Shown one piece after another: positions 32,501 through 39,882 of a stretch of DNA of 50,986 bases. The stretch covers positions 243,456 to 294,441 of the forward strand of contig NZ_JAMTCS010000008.1 in NCBI RefSeq assembly GCF_024171955.1, read 5' to 3'. The notes under the pieces were generated by a model that was given only the letters and a program-made list of their open reading frames with translations, did no database searches and was not told where the DNA came from. A program made the position numbers and the translations under genes. The number at the start of each line of letters is the position of its first letter. The first letter of the stretch is position 1. This DNA is from Promicromonospora thailandica (GTDB taxonomy: Bacteria; Actinomycetota; Actinomycetes; Actinomycetales; Cellulomonadaceae).

Positions 32501-33264
32501 ACCTGGCCCAGACGTTCTACGACGGGCAGGTCACCGGCGGGCTGCACGAGACGAAGATCGGCGCAGTCCGAACCTTCAACCCGAAGAAGCGCTCGTGGGT
32601 ACGGATCCAGCCGGTGCCGGTGCCGTACGCGGGTGGCACCGACGACCCCAACCAGTGGCGCCTCTACGGGAAGACCGGCACGGCGCCGGGCGTGGACGGC
32701 GCCGGCCTCGTGCTCCAGGAGTCCGGCGCCTACAACGTGCTCGTGCGGGACCGCTCGACCCTGCTGACCACCTCTGGCACCGCGCCGCCGACCACCTCGA
32801 ACTTCCCCGGCGCGTCACCGGCCCGGCTGCTGTCTCAGCGGACGATGCCCGGAGACGCGACCCGCCGGATCCTCGACGTGCGTGGCGACGGGTCGGGCTG
32901 GTGGGGCTCTCTCCAGGTCGACGGGGCAGGGAACGTCACCGACTCCCGCAACGCGAGCCAGGCCATGGTTCTGATCGGCGGCGTGACCGCGACCGCCTGC
33001 ACGGTGTGGCGTCGGGGAGATATGGCCGGGGTAATGATGGTGTTTAACAAACCCCTGGAAGTTGCCACCAATACCACGATCTTCATGCTTCCGAGCATTT
33101 ACCGCCCCATTCAAGAGGCGCCAATTGCTATGGACCTGAACTCTGGAAATCCCGTGCGCATATTCGGTCGAGCGCTTCCGACCGGGGAACTCGTCCTGAA
33201 CTGGTACGGGACCGACACCAACGGGGTCGTTCGCGGTACTGGCACGTGGATAACGGCTAACTGA
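29518..33264 (+). CDS. Tail-tip / receptor-binding protein with FN3 domains
   Basis: 1,248 residues. Residues 1 to about 390 read like a tail-associated (Tal/gp27-type) hub protein. Two fibronectin type III-like domains follow (about 400-515 and 520-615), then a short connector (EAESVTTNALQAGVVTGDKLAG). A long Trp/Tyr-rich region (about 700-1,060) with repeating SWN/W-I-W strands could be a beta-propeller or carbohydrate-binding part. The last 80 or so residues form a separate tip domain ending in GTGTWITAN. The DNA coding that tip has about 55% G+C (33,001-33,300), clearly below the rest of the window, suggesting recent exchange. A good ribosome site (GGGGAG) precedes GTG 29518. Confidence 0.85.
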   Translation: MFAARLRAYEPAGAAAGFLPTPAAASIAAPHNDRGALTLTYNTLASGGALVERALGSGLEVALEVQDRSGAWVEPRGCRFLAIKRNRDRKDQSGTVTLTLPSYGWLLGVARILTGPFYGPEHKQAGKRGFEGKTAGFILLTLLAENAVLDGVPLTPVFDAVNDSAGNPWPVLENIAFDEGTTLATVLDTLVQAGALDWRTQARGLYAWGADSPVLSPDLSGPDGVNVDLAWLVNAPEEETLEGMVGRLLVATDAGGRVQVTEPSTPSPWGVWQGYLQIGSVADESAAVTVGQAELEHTGRPRGQYTRDFTVTDETPWPLVDFESGAWITAPGAGGAPEKLRTQDINLTMASDGSWSGSLVLNDRLLDADLRRARNLAALTTGGQVSPSGPPANTDPEASRVPSTPTGLDAVAGLYFDAGIPRGVVTASWDAVTTATDDGALTVATYELQWRVTPASTGVPGDWQTTVTPELSADIPALTPGDSVTVRVRAVGARTVNPSAWSGTVTVPITGDVTAPTAPSTPTIASRLGTVTVTWDGLTNVGGPMEDDFHHVEVALDDTVTPTTVVGRLTAAGSLPVENQPLGEMRTARLRAVDTSGNEGAWSDPSDPILVQGVTGPDLEAESVTTNALQAGVVTGDKLAGVLALISRIVSPAETGQRVEIGQEGIQLYTADEDRWVNLPTDPEQDPEFRGRIEAEGLTVRQGAQFFSTLNEFAKDSVISLAEQVAAPITSPNVSSFWEWFATTRTPVTGALGTFALDPSAVVHASWNPGLSCYHLLQRVSGGGARVWYYNPNGTLVTSGGNPLVWDLPASWHVTSVMVGADGEFRIMYSWNDKWWIWDYSRGSTAALAQREYLPGNTLREPMLTMDGNNIWVAESFAAGPRFRRVTTNTTPVTVAEEIVSSGAPSGSASPYVFYRGTLDLGVPKFVVSYLGTSSMRVYSSTGAYEAANSWEPPVSKSGGFWDPTSSRWRTFGQDGRLYRHSSLTWTDPSLDTWHLAQTFYDGQVTGGLHETKIGAVRTFNPKKRSWVRIQPVPVPYAGGTDDPNQWRLYGKTGTAPGVDGAGLVLQESGAYNVLVRDRSTLLTTSGTAPPTTSNFPGASPARLLSQRTMPGDATRRILDVRGDGSGWWGSLQVDGAGNVTDSRNASQAMVLIGGVTATACTVWRRGDMAGVMMVFNKPLEVATNTTIFMLPSIYRPIQEAPIAMDLNSGNPVRIFGRALPTGELVLNWYGTDTNGVVRGTGTWITAN

Positions 33265-33287
33265 CCATTCTGAGAAAAGGAACGCAC

Positions 33288-33551
33288 ATGGCAATTACGG
33301 TTCCTGAGATAGTCGAGAACGGGGACTTCGTAGTCAGTCTGGCGGCCCCCGAACACGAATCCGGGCAGAGGTTGATGCTGTCCGGGACCATCGGGGTCGA
33401 CGGGGGAACTCGGGCCGACCGTCTCGCCGCCACGCAGGCCGCGCTCGACGAGCTCCAGGTCGTCCTGGTGCCCCTGGGCTGGACGGTGCAGGCGTCCGAG
33501 CGAGGCGACTGGGTCCGCCAGGTCACACCCACCCCCGACCCGGAGGGGTGA
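33288..33551 (+). CDS. Small protein after the tail tip
   Basis: 87 residues, beta/alpha mixed (NGDFVVSLAAPEHESGQRLMLSGTIG; RLAATQAALDELQVVLVPLGW). Ribosome site AAAAGGA before ATG 33288. Its first third has the same low G+C as the preceding receptor-binding tip, so it may have moved together with it. Possible assembly factor for the tip; unproven. Confidence 0.65.
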   Translation: MAITVPEIVENGDFVVSLAAPEHESGQRLMLSGTIGVDGGTRADRLAATQAALDELQVVLVPLGWTVQASERGDWVRQVTPTPDPEG

Positions 33552-33555
33552 GCCC

Positions 33556-33960
33556 GTGCCCTACCTGGAGACCCCGCCGTGGGCGAAGGTGCTCGACCGG
33601 ACCGTCCTGGCGCTGCAGTACGCCGCGTGCGTCTGCATGGGCCTGCTGGCGGTCTTCATCCGCGAGGAGCCGGGGATCAGCCTGGTGGGCTGGGTGATCC
33701 TGGCCTCCTCGATCCCGTGCGTACTCGGCGCGATCACCGGCCGCTGGGAAGTCGAGTCGGTCGCGCTCGTGCCGCTCGCCTCGGCGCTGCTCATGGCCCT
33801 CGTCCTCATCGACGCCGGCCCGGCGAACGTGGTCTGGTGGATGGTCTTCGCCTTCGTGGCCGCGCTGGTGCGGCAGTGGATCCGCCTGCTGCTCCAGATC
33901 CTCGCTGACATTCGTCGCCGACGTCTGCTCCACCGCCTCGACGACGGAGGTCCTGCATGA
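33556..33960 (+). CDS. Multi-span membrane protein in the lysis region
   Basis: 134 residues with four hydrophobic segments (about 18-36, 43-62, 70-86 and 90-106) and a basic C-terminus. It is adjacent to the endolysin and another membrane protein. It could be a holin or a lysis regulator; many Gram-positive phages carry several membrane proteins here. GTG start. Confidence 0.7.
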   Translation: MPYLETPPWAKVLDRTVLALQYAACVCMGLLAVFIREEPGISLVGWVILASSIPCVLGAITGRWEVESVALVPLASALLMALVLIDAGPANVVWWMVFAFVAALVRQWIRLLLQILADIRRRRLLHRLDDGGPA

Positions 33961-34250
33961 CCACAACCGAGGCGCTGCTCACCGCGCTGGCCACCATCGC
34001 GGTGGGCGGCAGCGGCCTCACGGCGCTCCTGAACTACTTCGCCGGCGGCCGCAAGGTGCGCCGCGAGACAGAGAACCAGCTCTGGGAGCGGCTGGTCACC
34101 GAACGCACCCGCGCCGAGAACGAGCGCGACCAGGCCGAGGCCGACCGGGACGACGAGCGGGCCTACACCCGCGTCCTGGAGCGCGCCCTCGCGGTGCGCG
34201 GCATCGACATCCCCGACCGCCCGCAGCGGGCGCGAACCACTGGAGGTTGA
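33957..34250 (+). CDS. Membrane-anchored coiled-coil protein (lysis cassette)
   Basis: 97 residues: an N-terminal hydrophobic helix (LLTALATIAVGGSGLTALLNYF), then a charged coiled coil (ETENQLWERLVTERTRAENERDQAEADRDDERAY). The shape is like a holin accessory or Rz-type spanin component, although true spanins are not expected in a Gram-positive host. Overlaps the preceding gene by 4 bases. Confidence 0.65.
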   Translation: MTTTEALLTALATIAVGGSGLTALLNYFAGGRKVRRETENQLWERLVTERTRAENERDQAEADRDDERAYTRVLERALAVRGIDIPDRPQRARTTGG

Positions 34251-34254
34251 CCCC

Positions 34255-35049
34255 ATGGCCACCGGCTTCTACCTGCTGGACCACCCGAACCGGGTGCAGC
34301 AGTACGGCAAGGTACGCCGCGGCGGCAACAAGCCGACCGGCACCATCATCATCCACACCGCCGAGAACGTCGCCGACCAGATCGGCGCGGATCTCGGCGC
34401 CGAGAGCGTAGCCCGGTACTGCACCACGCGCGGCGACTACGGCGCCTACCACCGCCTCGTGGACGCCGACAGCATCATCAAGATGGCGCCGCTGGGCTAC
34501 GAGACGTGGCACTGCACGAAGACCAACCCGTGGTCGGTCGGGATCAGCATGGCCGTCGAGGCCGGGGACTGGACGAAGTACCCCGCCGACTACGTCACCA
34601 AGGTGCTGCGCAACGCGGCCCGCGCGGCCGCCGACGCCGTGCGCGACTTCAAGACCGAGTTCGGCATCGACGTGCCCATCGCGCACATCAGCGGCGACGC
34701 CGCCCGCGCCAAGAAGCCGGGCTTCACCGGCCACGGCGAGACCGACCCCGGCCGCCGCACCGACCCAGGGGCCAACTTCCCCTGGACCCGCTTCCTCGCG
34801 ATGGTCCGCGAGGAGCTCGACCCGACCCCGCCCAAGAAGGAGGACGGATTCATGTCTGACCTGACCGACAAGGAGCAGCACGAGCTGCTCGACAAGGTCC
34901 GCGACCTGCACGACCAGTTCCACGGCCTGCAGGTCGAGATGCCCTGGACCGACAAGAAGACGGGCAAGGCCGCGAAGTACACCTTCCGGTCCGCGCTCAA
35001 GTGGGCCGTGGCCCAGCTCCCGAAGATCGCCCAGAAGCTGGGGGTCTGA
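34255..35049 (+). CDS. Endolysin: N-acetylmuramoyl-L-alanine amidase (Amidase_2)
   Basis: 264 residues. Cleaves the amide bond between muramic acid and the stem peptide. Zinc and catalytic positions of the amidase-2 fold are visible: His34 in IIIHTAE, His160 and Asp164 in GHGETDPGRR, with Tyr/Trp residues in the substrate cleft. The C-terminal 70 residues after a Pro linker (PTPPKKEDG) form a helical segment with repeated charged residues that may bind the wall. No signal peptide, so it needs a holin. Good ribosome site (TGGAGG) before ATG 34255. Confidence 0.92.
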   Translation: MATGFYLLDHPNRVQQYGKVRRGGNKPTGTIIIHTAENVADQIGADLGAESVARYCTTRGDYGAYHRLVDADSIIKMAPLGYETWHCTKTNPWSVGISMAVEAGDWTKYPADYVTKVLRNAARAAADAVRDFKTEFGIDVPIAHISGDAARAKKPGFTGHGETDPGRRTDPGANFPWTRFLAMVREELDPTPPKKEDGFMSDLTDKEQHELLDKVRDLHDQFHGLQVEMPWTDKKTGKAAKYTFRSALKWAVAQLPKIAQKLGV

Positions 35050-35052
35050 ACC

Positions 35053-35421
35053 ATGTCAGACCTCGTCGCTTCCTGGCTCCGCACCGTGGTACCCACCGTC
35101 TGGTCCGCCGTCATCGGGACCGTCCTGGCGTGGCTGGCCGTGCACGCCGGGTGGGTGCTCGACGTGCTCGAACTCCTGAACATCGACCCGACGTCGACGG
35201 CCTTCACCACCGGCGTCGTCACGCTCGTGCTCGCCGCCTGGTACCTCGGCTGGCGCAAGCTGGAGCCGTACATCCCGGACTGGCTCACCCGCCTGGTCCT
35301 CGGCTCGGCCAAGATGCCCACCTACGCTCCCGTCTCGAGCGACGGCGTCCACACCATCACCCAGCTGACCCCCGCCGAGCGCCGCCTGATCGAGGACGTG
35401 CGCGCCACCGAGGGCCGCTGA
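35053..35421 (+). CDS. Probable holin
   Basis: 122 residues, two transmembrane segments (about 12-33 and 47-67: VWSAVIGTVLAWLAVHAGWV and TTGVVTLVLAAWYLGW) and a polar, charged C-terminus. It starts three bases after the endolysin stop. Size and topology fit a class II holin that would release the endolysin. Confidence 0.75.
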   Translation: MSDLVASWLRTVVPTVWSAVIGTVLAWLAVHAGWVLDVLELLNIDPTSTAFTTGVVTLVLAAWYLGWRKLEPYIPDWLTRLVLGSAKMPTYAPVSSDGVHTITQLTPAERRLIEDVRATEGR

Positions 35422-35422
35422 C

Positions 35423-35791
35423 GTGGCCGGGCTGACACCGGCCGAGGCCCAGGCCACCCTGAACGCCCGGTTCCCCACCTCCGGCGCCGCGGACTGGATC
35501 GCCTGGTCCGCGGGCGGCGCGACGGAGTTCGCCGGGCTCGCCCGGACCGCCGTCGGCGCCACCGGGTGGGCGGGCGCGACACTGGCCGACCCGTCGGTGA
35601 AGGCGAACGGCGTCGAGCTGCTGACCGCCGCGGCGACGGCCGACGGCACGGTCACCCACTTCGCCGTGTTCTCCGCGTCCTCCGGCGGAACGCAGCGCAC
35701 CGACTGGACGGCGCTCGCGGCTCCCCGCGCGGTCGTGGTCGGCGACCAGCTGCGCGCGGCCGTGGGCGCCCTGGCCGTGACGCTGACCTGA
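35423..35791 (+). CDS. Probable minor tail/fibre protein after lysis genes
   Basis: 122 residues, mainly beta, with TADGTVTHFAVFSASSGGTQRTDWTALA and VVVGDQLRAAVGALAVTL, a pattern seen in small actinophage tail-fibre-like proteins that form repeats of about 120 residues. No membrane segment. Coupled to the following structural gene by TGATG. Confidence 0.6.
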   Translation: MAGLTPAEAQATLNARFPTSGAADWIAWSAGGATEFAGLARTAVGATGWAGATLADPSVKANGVELLTAAATADGTVTHFAVFSASSGGTQRTDWTALAAPRAVVVGDQLRAAVGALAVTLT

Positions 35792-36597
35792 TGGCCGAGC
35801 ACAGCGTCTTCGGGTCGAGCCCGCCGCCGTGGCCGCTGTCAGGGTTCGACAACGGCGGCCCGATCGTCACGGCGAATGCGTTCTACTCGACGGCGACGAC
35901 GTGGTGGGTCGTCGGCGGGCGCCTGTACGTGCCCGCCGGCGCCCCGCTGCCGGAGCAGGTGACCTTGGGCCTGCGCACGGCGGCGTACGAGACGCTCGTG
36001 GACCTGTCCACGGCGCTCGTCGCCTCGGGCGTGGCCGACGTCGCGGAGGGCTGGGTCGAGGCCCGGTGGGCGCCGGTCGAGCTGGCGCCGGTCACCGTCG
36101 CGTGGATCAGCGCGGACGCCGTGAGCGGGTACGTGTTCGGCGAGCCGCCAGACCCGGGGTTCACCCAGGCGTCCGACGGCGCGGACCTGTACCTCGCCGA
36201 GTCGGGCATCCAGGGCCGGGCGGCCTACCGGATCGGGTCGGACATCACGACGCGCACGGCCGCGCACTACGGCCTGGACATCCTGGTGACCGATGATCCG
36301 GACGCCGGGACCGTCCACGAGGTCTCCGGCCTCGTCCCGGCGTCGTCGGCCGCCCTCGGCAGCGTGACCGCGCGCCGAGGCGTGGACGGGGCGGCCGCGG
36401 CAGTGGCTGGAGCGGCCGGCGCGGTCACAGCTCGGCGTCGCGTCGCGGGCATGGTGCTCGCGACCTCGGGCGCGTTCGGCGCGGTGACGGTGGCCGGCGC
36501 CCTGCCGCCGCTGCCTGACTCCGGGACGCTGATCCCGCTCACCCCTGGTCGGGGCATGAGCGACACGACACCACGACGAGGGATGGAGGCGCTATGA
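35791..36597 (+). CDS. Structural-like protein with three 20-residue repeats
   Basis: 268 residues. The N-terminal half has a DUF4082-like beta domain (VTANAFYSTATTWWVVGGRLYV, then VTLGLRTAAYETLVD). From about 177 to 236 there are three degenerate 20-residue repeats with the frame G-(V/A)-x(5)-AA-x-G-(A/S)-VT-A-RR. The end is Pro/Thr-rich. This is typical of phage fibres or adhesion proteins; its placement after the lysis cassette is unusual. Confidence 0.65.
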   Translation: MAEHSVFGSSPPPWPLSGFDNGGPIVTANAFYSTATTWWVVGGRLYVPAGAPLPEQVTLGLRTAAYETLVDLSTALVASGVADVAEGWVEARWAPVELAPVTVAWISADAVSGYVFGEPPDPGFTQASDGADLYLAESGIQGRAAYRIGSDITTRTAAHYGLDILVTDDPDAGTVHEVSGLVPASSAALGSVTARRGVDGAAAAVAGAAGAVTARRRVAGMVLATSGAFGAVTVAGALPPLPDSGTLIPLTPGRGMSDTTPRRGMEAL

Positions 36598-36890
36598 CGA
36601 GCGTGTGGGAGGGCGACCAGTTCCCGGTGTCTTGGCGGGTCACCTCGACCGAGGGCGTCGTCGACCTGGACGGCGCCGACCTGGAGTTGACCGCGACTCC
36701 GCTCTCGGGCGGCCCCGCGGTCGCGCTGGAGTGCACCGCGGTGGGCGACGTCGTGACCCACGTCCTCACCGGGACGCTCGCCGTCGGCTTCTACGGCGTC
36801 GTGCTGGGTGTGACCCGTGACGGGAAGCGGGTCACCTACCCTGACGCGAAGGCAGGCTCGCTGCCGCTGACCGTGAAGGACCGCCCGTAG
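36594..36890 (+). CDS. Small beta-sandwich protein (baseplate/fibre-like)
   Basis: 98 residues: WEGDQFPVSWRVTSTEGVVDLDGADLELTATPL, and a following THVLTGTLAVGFYGVVLGVTRDG. The pattern resembles N-terminal BppU-type or immunoglobulin-like domains. Last gene of the late operon, with a strong hairpin after it. Confidence 0.6.
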   Translation: MTSVWEGDQFPVSWRVTSTEGVVDLDGADLELTATPLSGGPAVALECTAVGDVVTHVLTGTLAVGFYGVVLGVTRDGKRVTYPDAKAGSLPLTVKDRP

Positions 36891-36950
36891 CCCTGAGTGT
36901 CAGACCCTCCGGGTAACCTGGTCCCGACATCGCCCAGGATGTTCGAAGCA

Positions 36951-36986
36951 ACGGCCCCCCCACCGCCTCGTGCGGTGGGGGGCCGT
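36951..36986. terminator. Terminator after the late operon
   Basis: ACGGCCCCCCCACCGC and GCGGTGGGGGGCCGT pair with one bulged C around a 5-base loop (stem about 15 bp). It sits between the late operon and a gene on the opposite strand and would stop transcription from both sides. Confidence 0.85.
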
Positions 36987-37011
36987 TCGTGGTGCCAGGC
37001 TCGCATCCGTC

Positions 37012-37350
37012 CTAGTCGATGTCGGGGAACGTCCCGTCGTCGCGTCGCGCGGGCATCTCGGGGAGCGTGACCTGCGTGTACTTCTCCCCGCCCTCGGCGA
37101 GAAACCGCGGCAGCACGCTGGCGCTCAGGTACTTGAAGCCCGCCTCCGCGCCGCCCTGGACCAGGGCGGCGCTGAGAACGCGAGACAGCGTGCCCTGCAT
37201 CTGGTCCTCCACGGTCGGGTACGGCGCCATGGCGATGTTGCCCTCGTCGTCCCTGCGGAAGTCCATCGTGTAGGCGGCCGCCGCTGTCGGGTCGGTGACT
37301 TCGATTTCGAGGTCGACGAGGAACCTCATGAACTTTCGATGCTCAGCCAT
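37012..37350 (-). CDS. Hypothetical protein, prophage right end
   Basis: 112 residues, soluble, beta then helix (FMRFLVDLEIEVTDPTAAAAYTMDFRRDDEGN; QMQGTLSRVLSAALVQGG). No motif recognised. It lies outside the late operon on the opposite strand and near a LexA-like box, so it may be expressed in the lysogen. ATG 37350 is chosen because the upstream reading frame is a poor-quality extension. Confidence 0.6.
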   Translation of the reverse strand: MAEHRKFMRFLVDLEIEVTDPTAAAAYTMDFRRDDEGNIAMAPYPTVEDQMQGTLSRVLSAALVQGGAEAGFKYLSASVLPRFLAEGGEKYTQVTLPEMPARRDDGTFPDID

Positions 37351-37388
37351 GCTGACCAGCGTCTCATCCCGGCTTCGACCATGCTCGC

Positions 37389-37404
37389 TGGAACGCCTGT
37401 TCGA
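37389..37404. promoter_or_regulatory. Near-perfect LexA/SOS box in the prophage
   Basis: TGGAACGCCTGTTCGA matches the actinobacterial consensus TCGAAC-N4-GTTCGA at 11 of the 12 defined bases. It shares its 14-base core with the host dinB box. It lies 39 bases before the minus-strand gene (start 37,350) and 22 bases before the plus-strand gene (start 37,426). Confidence 0.7.
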
Positions 37405-37425
37405 TGCGTCATGCACACTGGGGGT

Positions 37426-37716
37426 ATGGAGTTCGGCCCGACGCATCACGACGGTTCGCTGCACGGGTGGGACGCGCACCGCGCGCGCTGGCAGGCGGTG
37501 CTGAACGAGCGCGAGATCCCGCGCCGGGGCCTGCAGCGCGACTGCCGGGTGCTGGTCACCGCGCGGATCGTGTGGGAGATCGACGGCGAGGAGTACCGCG
37601 ACACGCTCGCCTACGCCTGGGCCCCGCGGCGCCTGGTGCTGGTCGAGGTGCTCGACGACCGCCGGCTGACGCACGGTGTGTGGCTGCACGTCTCCGACGT
37701 GCGCCGGCGGGACTAG
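37426..37716 (+). CDS. Small hypothetical protein behind SOS box
   Basis: 96 residues, rich in Arg and Trp: LHGWDAHRARWQAVLNEREI, then CRVLVTARIVWEIDGEEYRDTLAYAWAPRRLVLVEVLDD, an alternating-strand pattern. Ribosome site GGGGG directly before ATG 37426. The stop codon overlaps the stop of the convergent HAD gene. No family recognised; DNA-damage induction is suggested by the upstream box. Confidence 0.65.
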   Translation: MEFGPTHHDGSLHGWDAHRARWQAVLNEREIPRRGLQRDCRVLVTARIVWEIDGEEYRDTLAYAWAPRRLVLVEVLDDRRLTHGVWLHVSDVRRRD

Positions 37717-38495
37717 GCGAGCACCGACAGCAGAGCGCCGACGGCGCCGTCGTCGTCGATCGAGCCGGTGACGTGGTCGGCCGCGGCGATGACGAACGCG
37801 GGCGCGTGCCCCATGGCCCAGCCGTGCGCGGCCCAGCCGAGCATCTCGACGTCGTTCTCGCTGTCGCCGATCGCCACGGTGCCGTCGAGCTCGACGCCGA
37901 GCCCGGTGCGGATCTTCTCCAGCGCCGAGGCCTTCGAGATCTCCGGCGCGGTGACGTCGACCCAGTCCGTGCGGGTGGCAATGGCCGTCAGCCCGAGGGC
38001 ACGCAGAGGCCACACGAGGCGGTAGGCCTCTGGGCCGTGCAGGGCCACGCGCGGCGTGGGGTGCTGCCACAGCTGCTCGAGCCCGACGACGCGGTGCTGC
38101 GCGCCGTTCAGCTCGTGCTCTGGGAACGCGGTGTTGACCCGGTACCCGTCCCCGACCATCTCGGCCGCGACCCGGACCCCGGGCGCGGCCGCCACGGCGA
38201 CGCGCACGACGGCCTCGGCGTCGACGTCGTGCTGCTCGGTCACCTGGTAGCGGTCCCCGACCAGCCGAGCGGTGACGGCGCCGTTGCTCGCCACGATCCA
38301 CGCGTCGTCCAGCCCGAGCGCCAGCGCGACCGGCAGCGCGCCGACCAGCGACCGCCCGGTGGACAGCACCAGGTGGTGGCCAGCGGCCCGCACGGCGCTC
38401 GCGGCCGCCCGCACCTCGGCGCTCGGCAACTGGCCGGTGCGCAGCAGGGTGCCGTCGATGTCGGACGCGATCAGGACCGGCGCGGTAGTTCTCAT
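37713..38495 (-). CDS. HAD-family (Cof-type) phosphatase
   Basis: 260 residues. Motif I DIDGTLL (nucleophile Asp at 12), motif II STGRS at about 46, Lys near 193 in EISKASALEK, and motif IV GDSENDVEM (about 212-220): a complete type II HAD hydrolase, as in sugar- or nucleotide-phosphate phosphatases. It is divergent from the XRE-TPR regulator gene. It has no phage function and is probably cargo that changes the lysogen's metabolism. Confidence 0.88.
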   Translation of the reverse strand: MRTTAPVLIASDIDGTLLRTGQLPSAEVRAAASAVRAAGHHLVLSTGRSLVGALPVALALGLDDAWIVASNGAVTARLVGDRYQVTEQHDVDAEAVVRVAVAAAPGVRVAAEMVGDGYRVNTAFPEHELNGAQHRVVGLEQLWQHPTPRVALHGPEAYRLVWPLRALGLTAIATRTDWVDVTAPEISKASALEKIRTGLGVELDGTVAIGDSENDVEMLGWAAHGWAMGHAPAFVIAAADHVTGSIDDDGAVGALLSVLA

Positions 38496-38553
38496 GCAGG
38501 GAAGAATTCTTCACCGCCAGGTGGAGCACCAGGTGAGAGGTGGGGAGATGTTC

Positions 38554-38583
38554 ACCTCCCCTCTGGCTCCCCGTACCTCCCCT
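38554..38583 (+). promoter_or_regulatory. Direct repeat ACCTCCCCT, two helical turns apart
   Basis: ACCTCCCCT at 38,554-38,562 and 38,575-38,583, spaced 21 bp, in the gap between the divergent HAD and XRE-TPR genes. AGGTG units also recur just upstream. It could be the operator of the XRE regulator. Confidence 0.4.
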
Positions 38584-38599
38584 GGGGCAACATGAGGTC

Positions 38600-39832
38600 A
38601 TGAGCGAACGGCCATCCTGGGCGGACCGGCTGCGGCGCGAGCGTGAGGCACGCGGCTGGTCGCAGGCGCGCGCCGTGGCGAACCTGCAGGCGGTCTACGC
38701 GCGCACCACCGGCAAGGCGCCGCCGTCGGCCGAGTCGCTGGTGCGGCAGTGGAAGGAGTGGGAGGCCGGCCGCACCCGCCCGAGCGTGTGGGCGCCGCAC
38801 ATCGCCGCGTCCCTGGGCACGGTCACCGACGACCTGTTCCCGCCCGCCGCCCCGGCGGGCGACACCGCACTGCTCGCCGAGGCCGGGATGGACACCGCCG
38901 AGCTGGTGGCCCGGCTGCAGCGCTCCACGATCAGCGACGCCACCGTGACCGCCGTCGCTGTCACCGTCGAGCGCCTGTGCACGGAGTACCGGTACCGCGC
39001 CACGAGCGAGCTGCGCGCGGAGGGCCTGACCTGGCTCGGTCGCATCACCCGCCTGCTGGACCAGCGGCTCTCGTTCCGCCAGCACCGCGACCTCCTGTCG
39101 CTGTCCGGCCGCCTGGCGCTCCTGGTCGGCTGCGTGGAGTACGACGCCGGCCAGCACGCCGCCGCGGAGTCCACCCGCCGCTACGCCCTCGACCTGGCCC
39201 ACGAGGTCGACGACCACGACGTCGCCGGGTGGGGCCACGAGATGGCCGCCTGGTTCGCCCTCACCTCCGGCGACCTGCACCGCGTCGTGGCCGCGGCCGA
39301 GCACGGCCTGGAGGTCGCCGGCGCTCGCGGCGTCAGCGCGCAGCTGGCCGCGCAGGCGGCCAAGGCGTGGGCGCGTCTGGGCAACGGCCGGCAGGTGGAG
39401 CTGAGCCTGGAGCGCGGCCGCGCGGTCCTGGAGGCGCTGCCGATGCCGGCCAACCCCGACGACCACTTCGTGGTGGACCCGGCGAAGTGGCACTACTACG
39501 AGATGGACGTCTACCGGAACGTGGGCCGCGACGACCTGGCCACGCTGTACGCGGACGAGGTGCTGCGCGCCGGCGTACGGCCCGACGGCGCCGAGCGCAG
39601 CCCGATGCGCAACGCCGAGGCCCGGATCACGCTCGCCGTGGCGGCAGCCCGCGCCGGCGACGCCGACGCCGCGTTGGACTACGGGCTGCGCGCCCTGGAG
39701 GGCGACCGCCGCTCCGCGCCGAGCCTGACCCTGGTCGCCCACGAGCTCGCGCGCGAGTTCGATCGGGCCAAGATGACCGACGACCCGCGCGCTCGCGAGT
39801 ACACCGACGCCCTGGCAGACCTCGGCCGCTGA
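38600..39832 (+). CDS. XRE-TPR transcriptional regulator
   Basis: 410 residues: an N-terminal helix-turn-helix (ADRLRREREARGWSQARAVANL, about 4-75, with a long inserted loop), followed by repeated helical pairs of the TPR type (LTWLGRITRLLDQRLSFRQH; GHEMAAWFALTSGDLHRVVAAAEHGLEVAG; EARITLAVAAARAGDADAALDYGLRALEG). Such proteins act as ligand- or peptide-responsive regulators in actinobacteria. It is the last gene before the attachment site and pairs divergently with the HAD gene, so probably they form one cargo unit. Confidence 0.85.
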   Translation: MSERPSWADRLRREREARGWSQARAVANLQAVYARTTGKAPPSAESLVRQWKEWEAGRTRPSVWAPHIAASLGTVTDDLFPPAAPAGDTALLAEAGMDTAELVARLQRSTISDATVTAVAVTVERLCTEYRYRATSELRAEGLTWLGRITRLLDQRLSFRQHRDLLSLSGRLALLVGCVEYDAGQHAAAESTRRYALDLAHEVDDHDVAGWGHEMAAWFALTSGDLHRVVAAAEHGLEVAGARGVSAQLAAQAAKAWARLGNGRQVELSLERGRAVLEALPMPANPDDHFVVDPAKWHYYEMDVYRNVGRDDLATLYADEVLRAGVRPDGAERSPMRNAEARITLAVAAARAGDADAALDYGLRALEGDRRSAPSLTLVAHELAREFDRAKMTDDPRAREYTDALADLGR

Positions 39833-39840
39833 GTACGCAC
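39833..39840 (-). promoter_or_regulatory. Arm-type site GTACGCAC at the prophage right end
   Basis: Inverted copy of the octamer in attL and next to int. It overlaps the start of the terminator hairpin. Probably the P'-arm binding site of the integrase. Confidence 0.5.
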
Positions 39841-39875
39841 GAAGGCCCCCGCCTAGTCTGGCGGGGGCCTTCGTG
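39838..39875. terminator. Perfect 16-bp hairpin at the prophage right end
   Basis: CACGAAGGCCCCCGCC and GGCGGGGGCCTTCGTG pair perfectly around TAGTCT, just after the XRE-TPR stop. It would insulate the attachment site and tRNA-Leu from phage transcription. Confidence 0.85.
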
Positions 39876-39882
39876 TGCTGCC

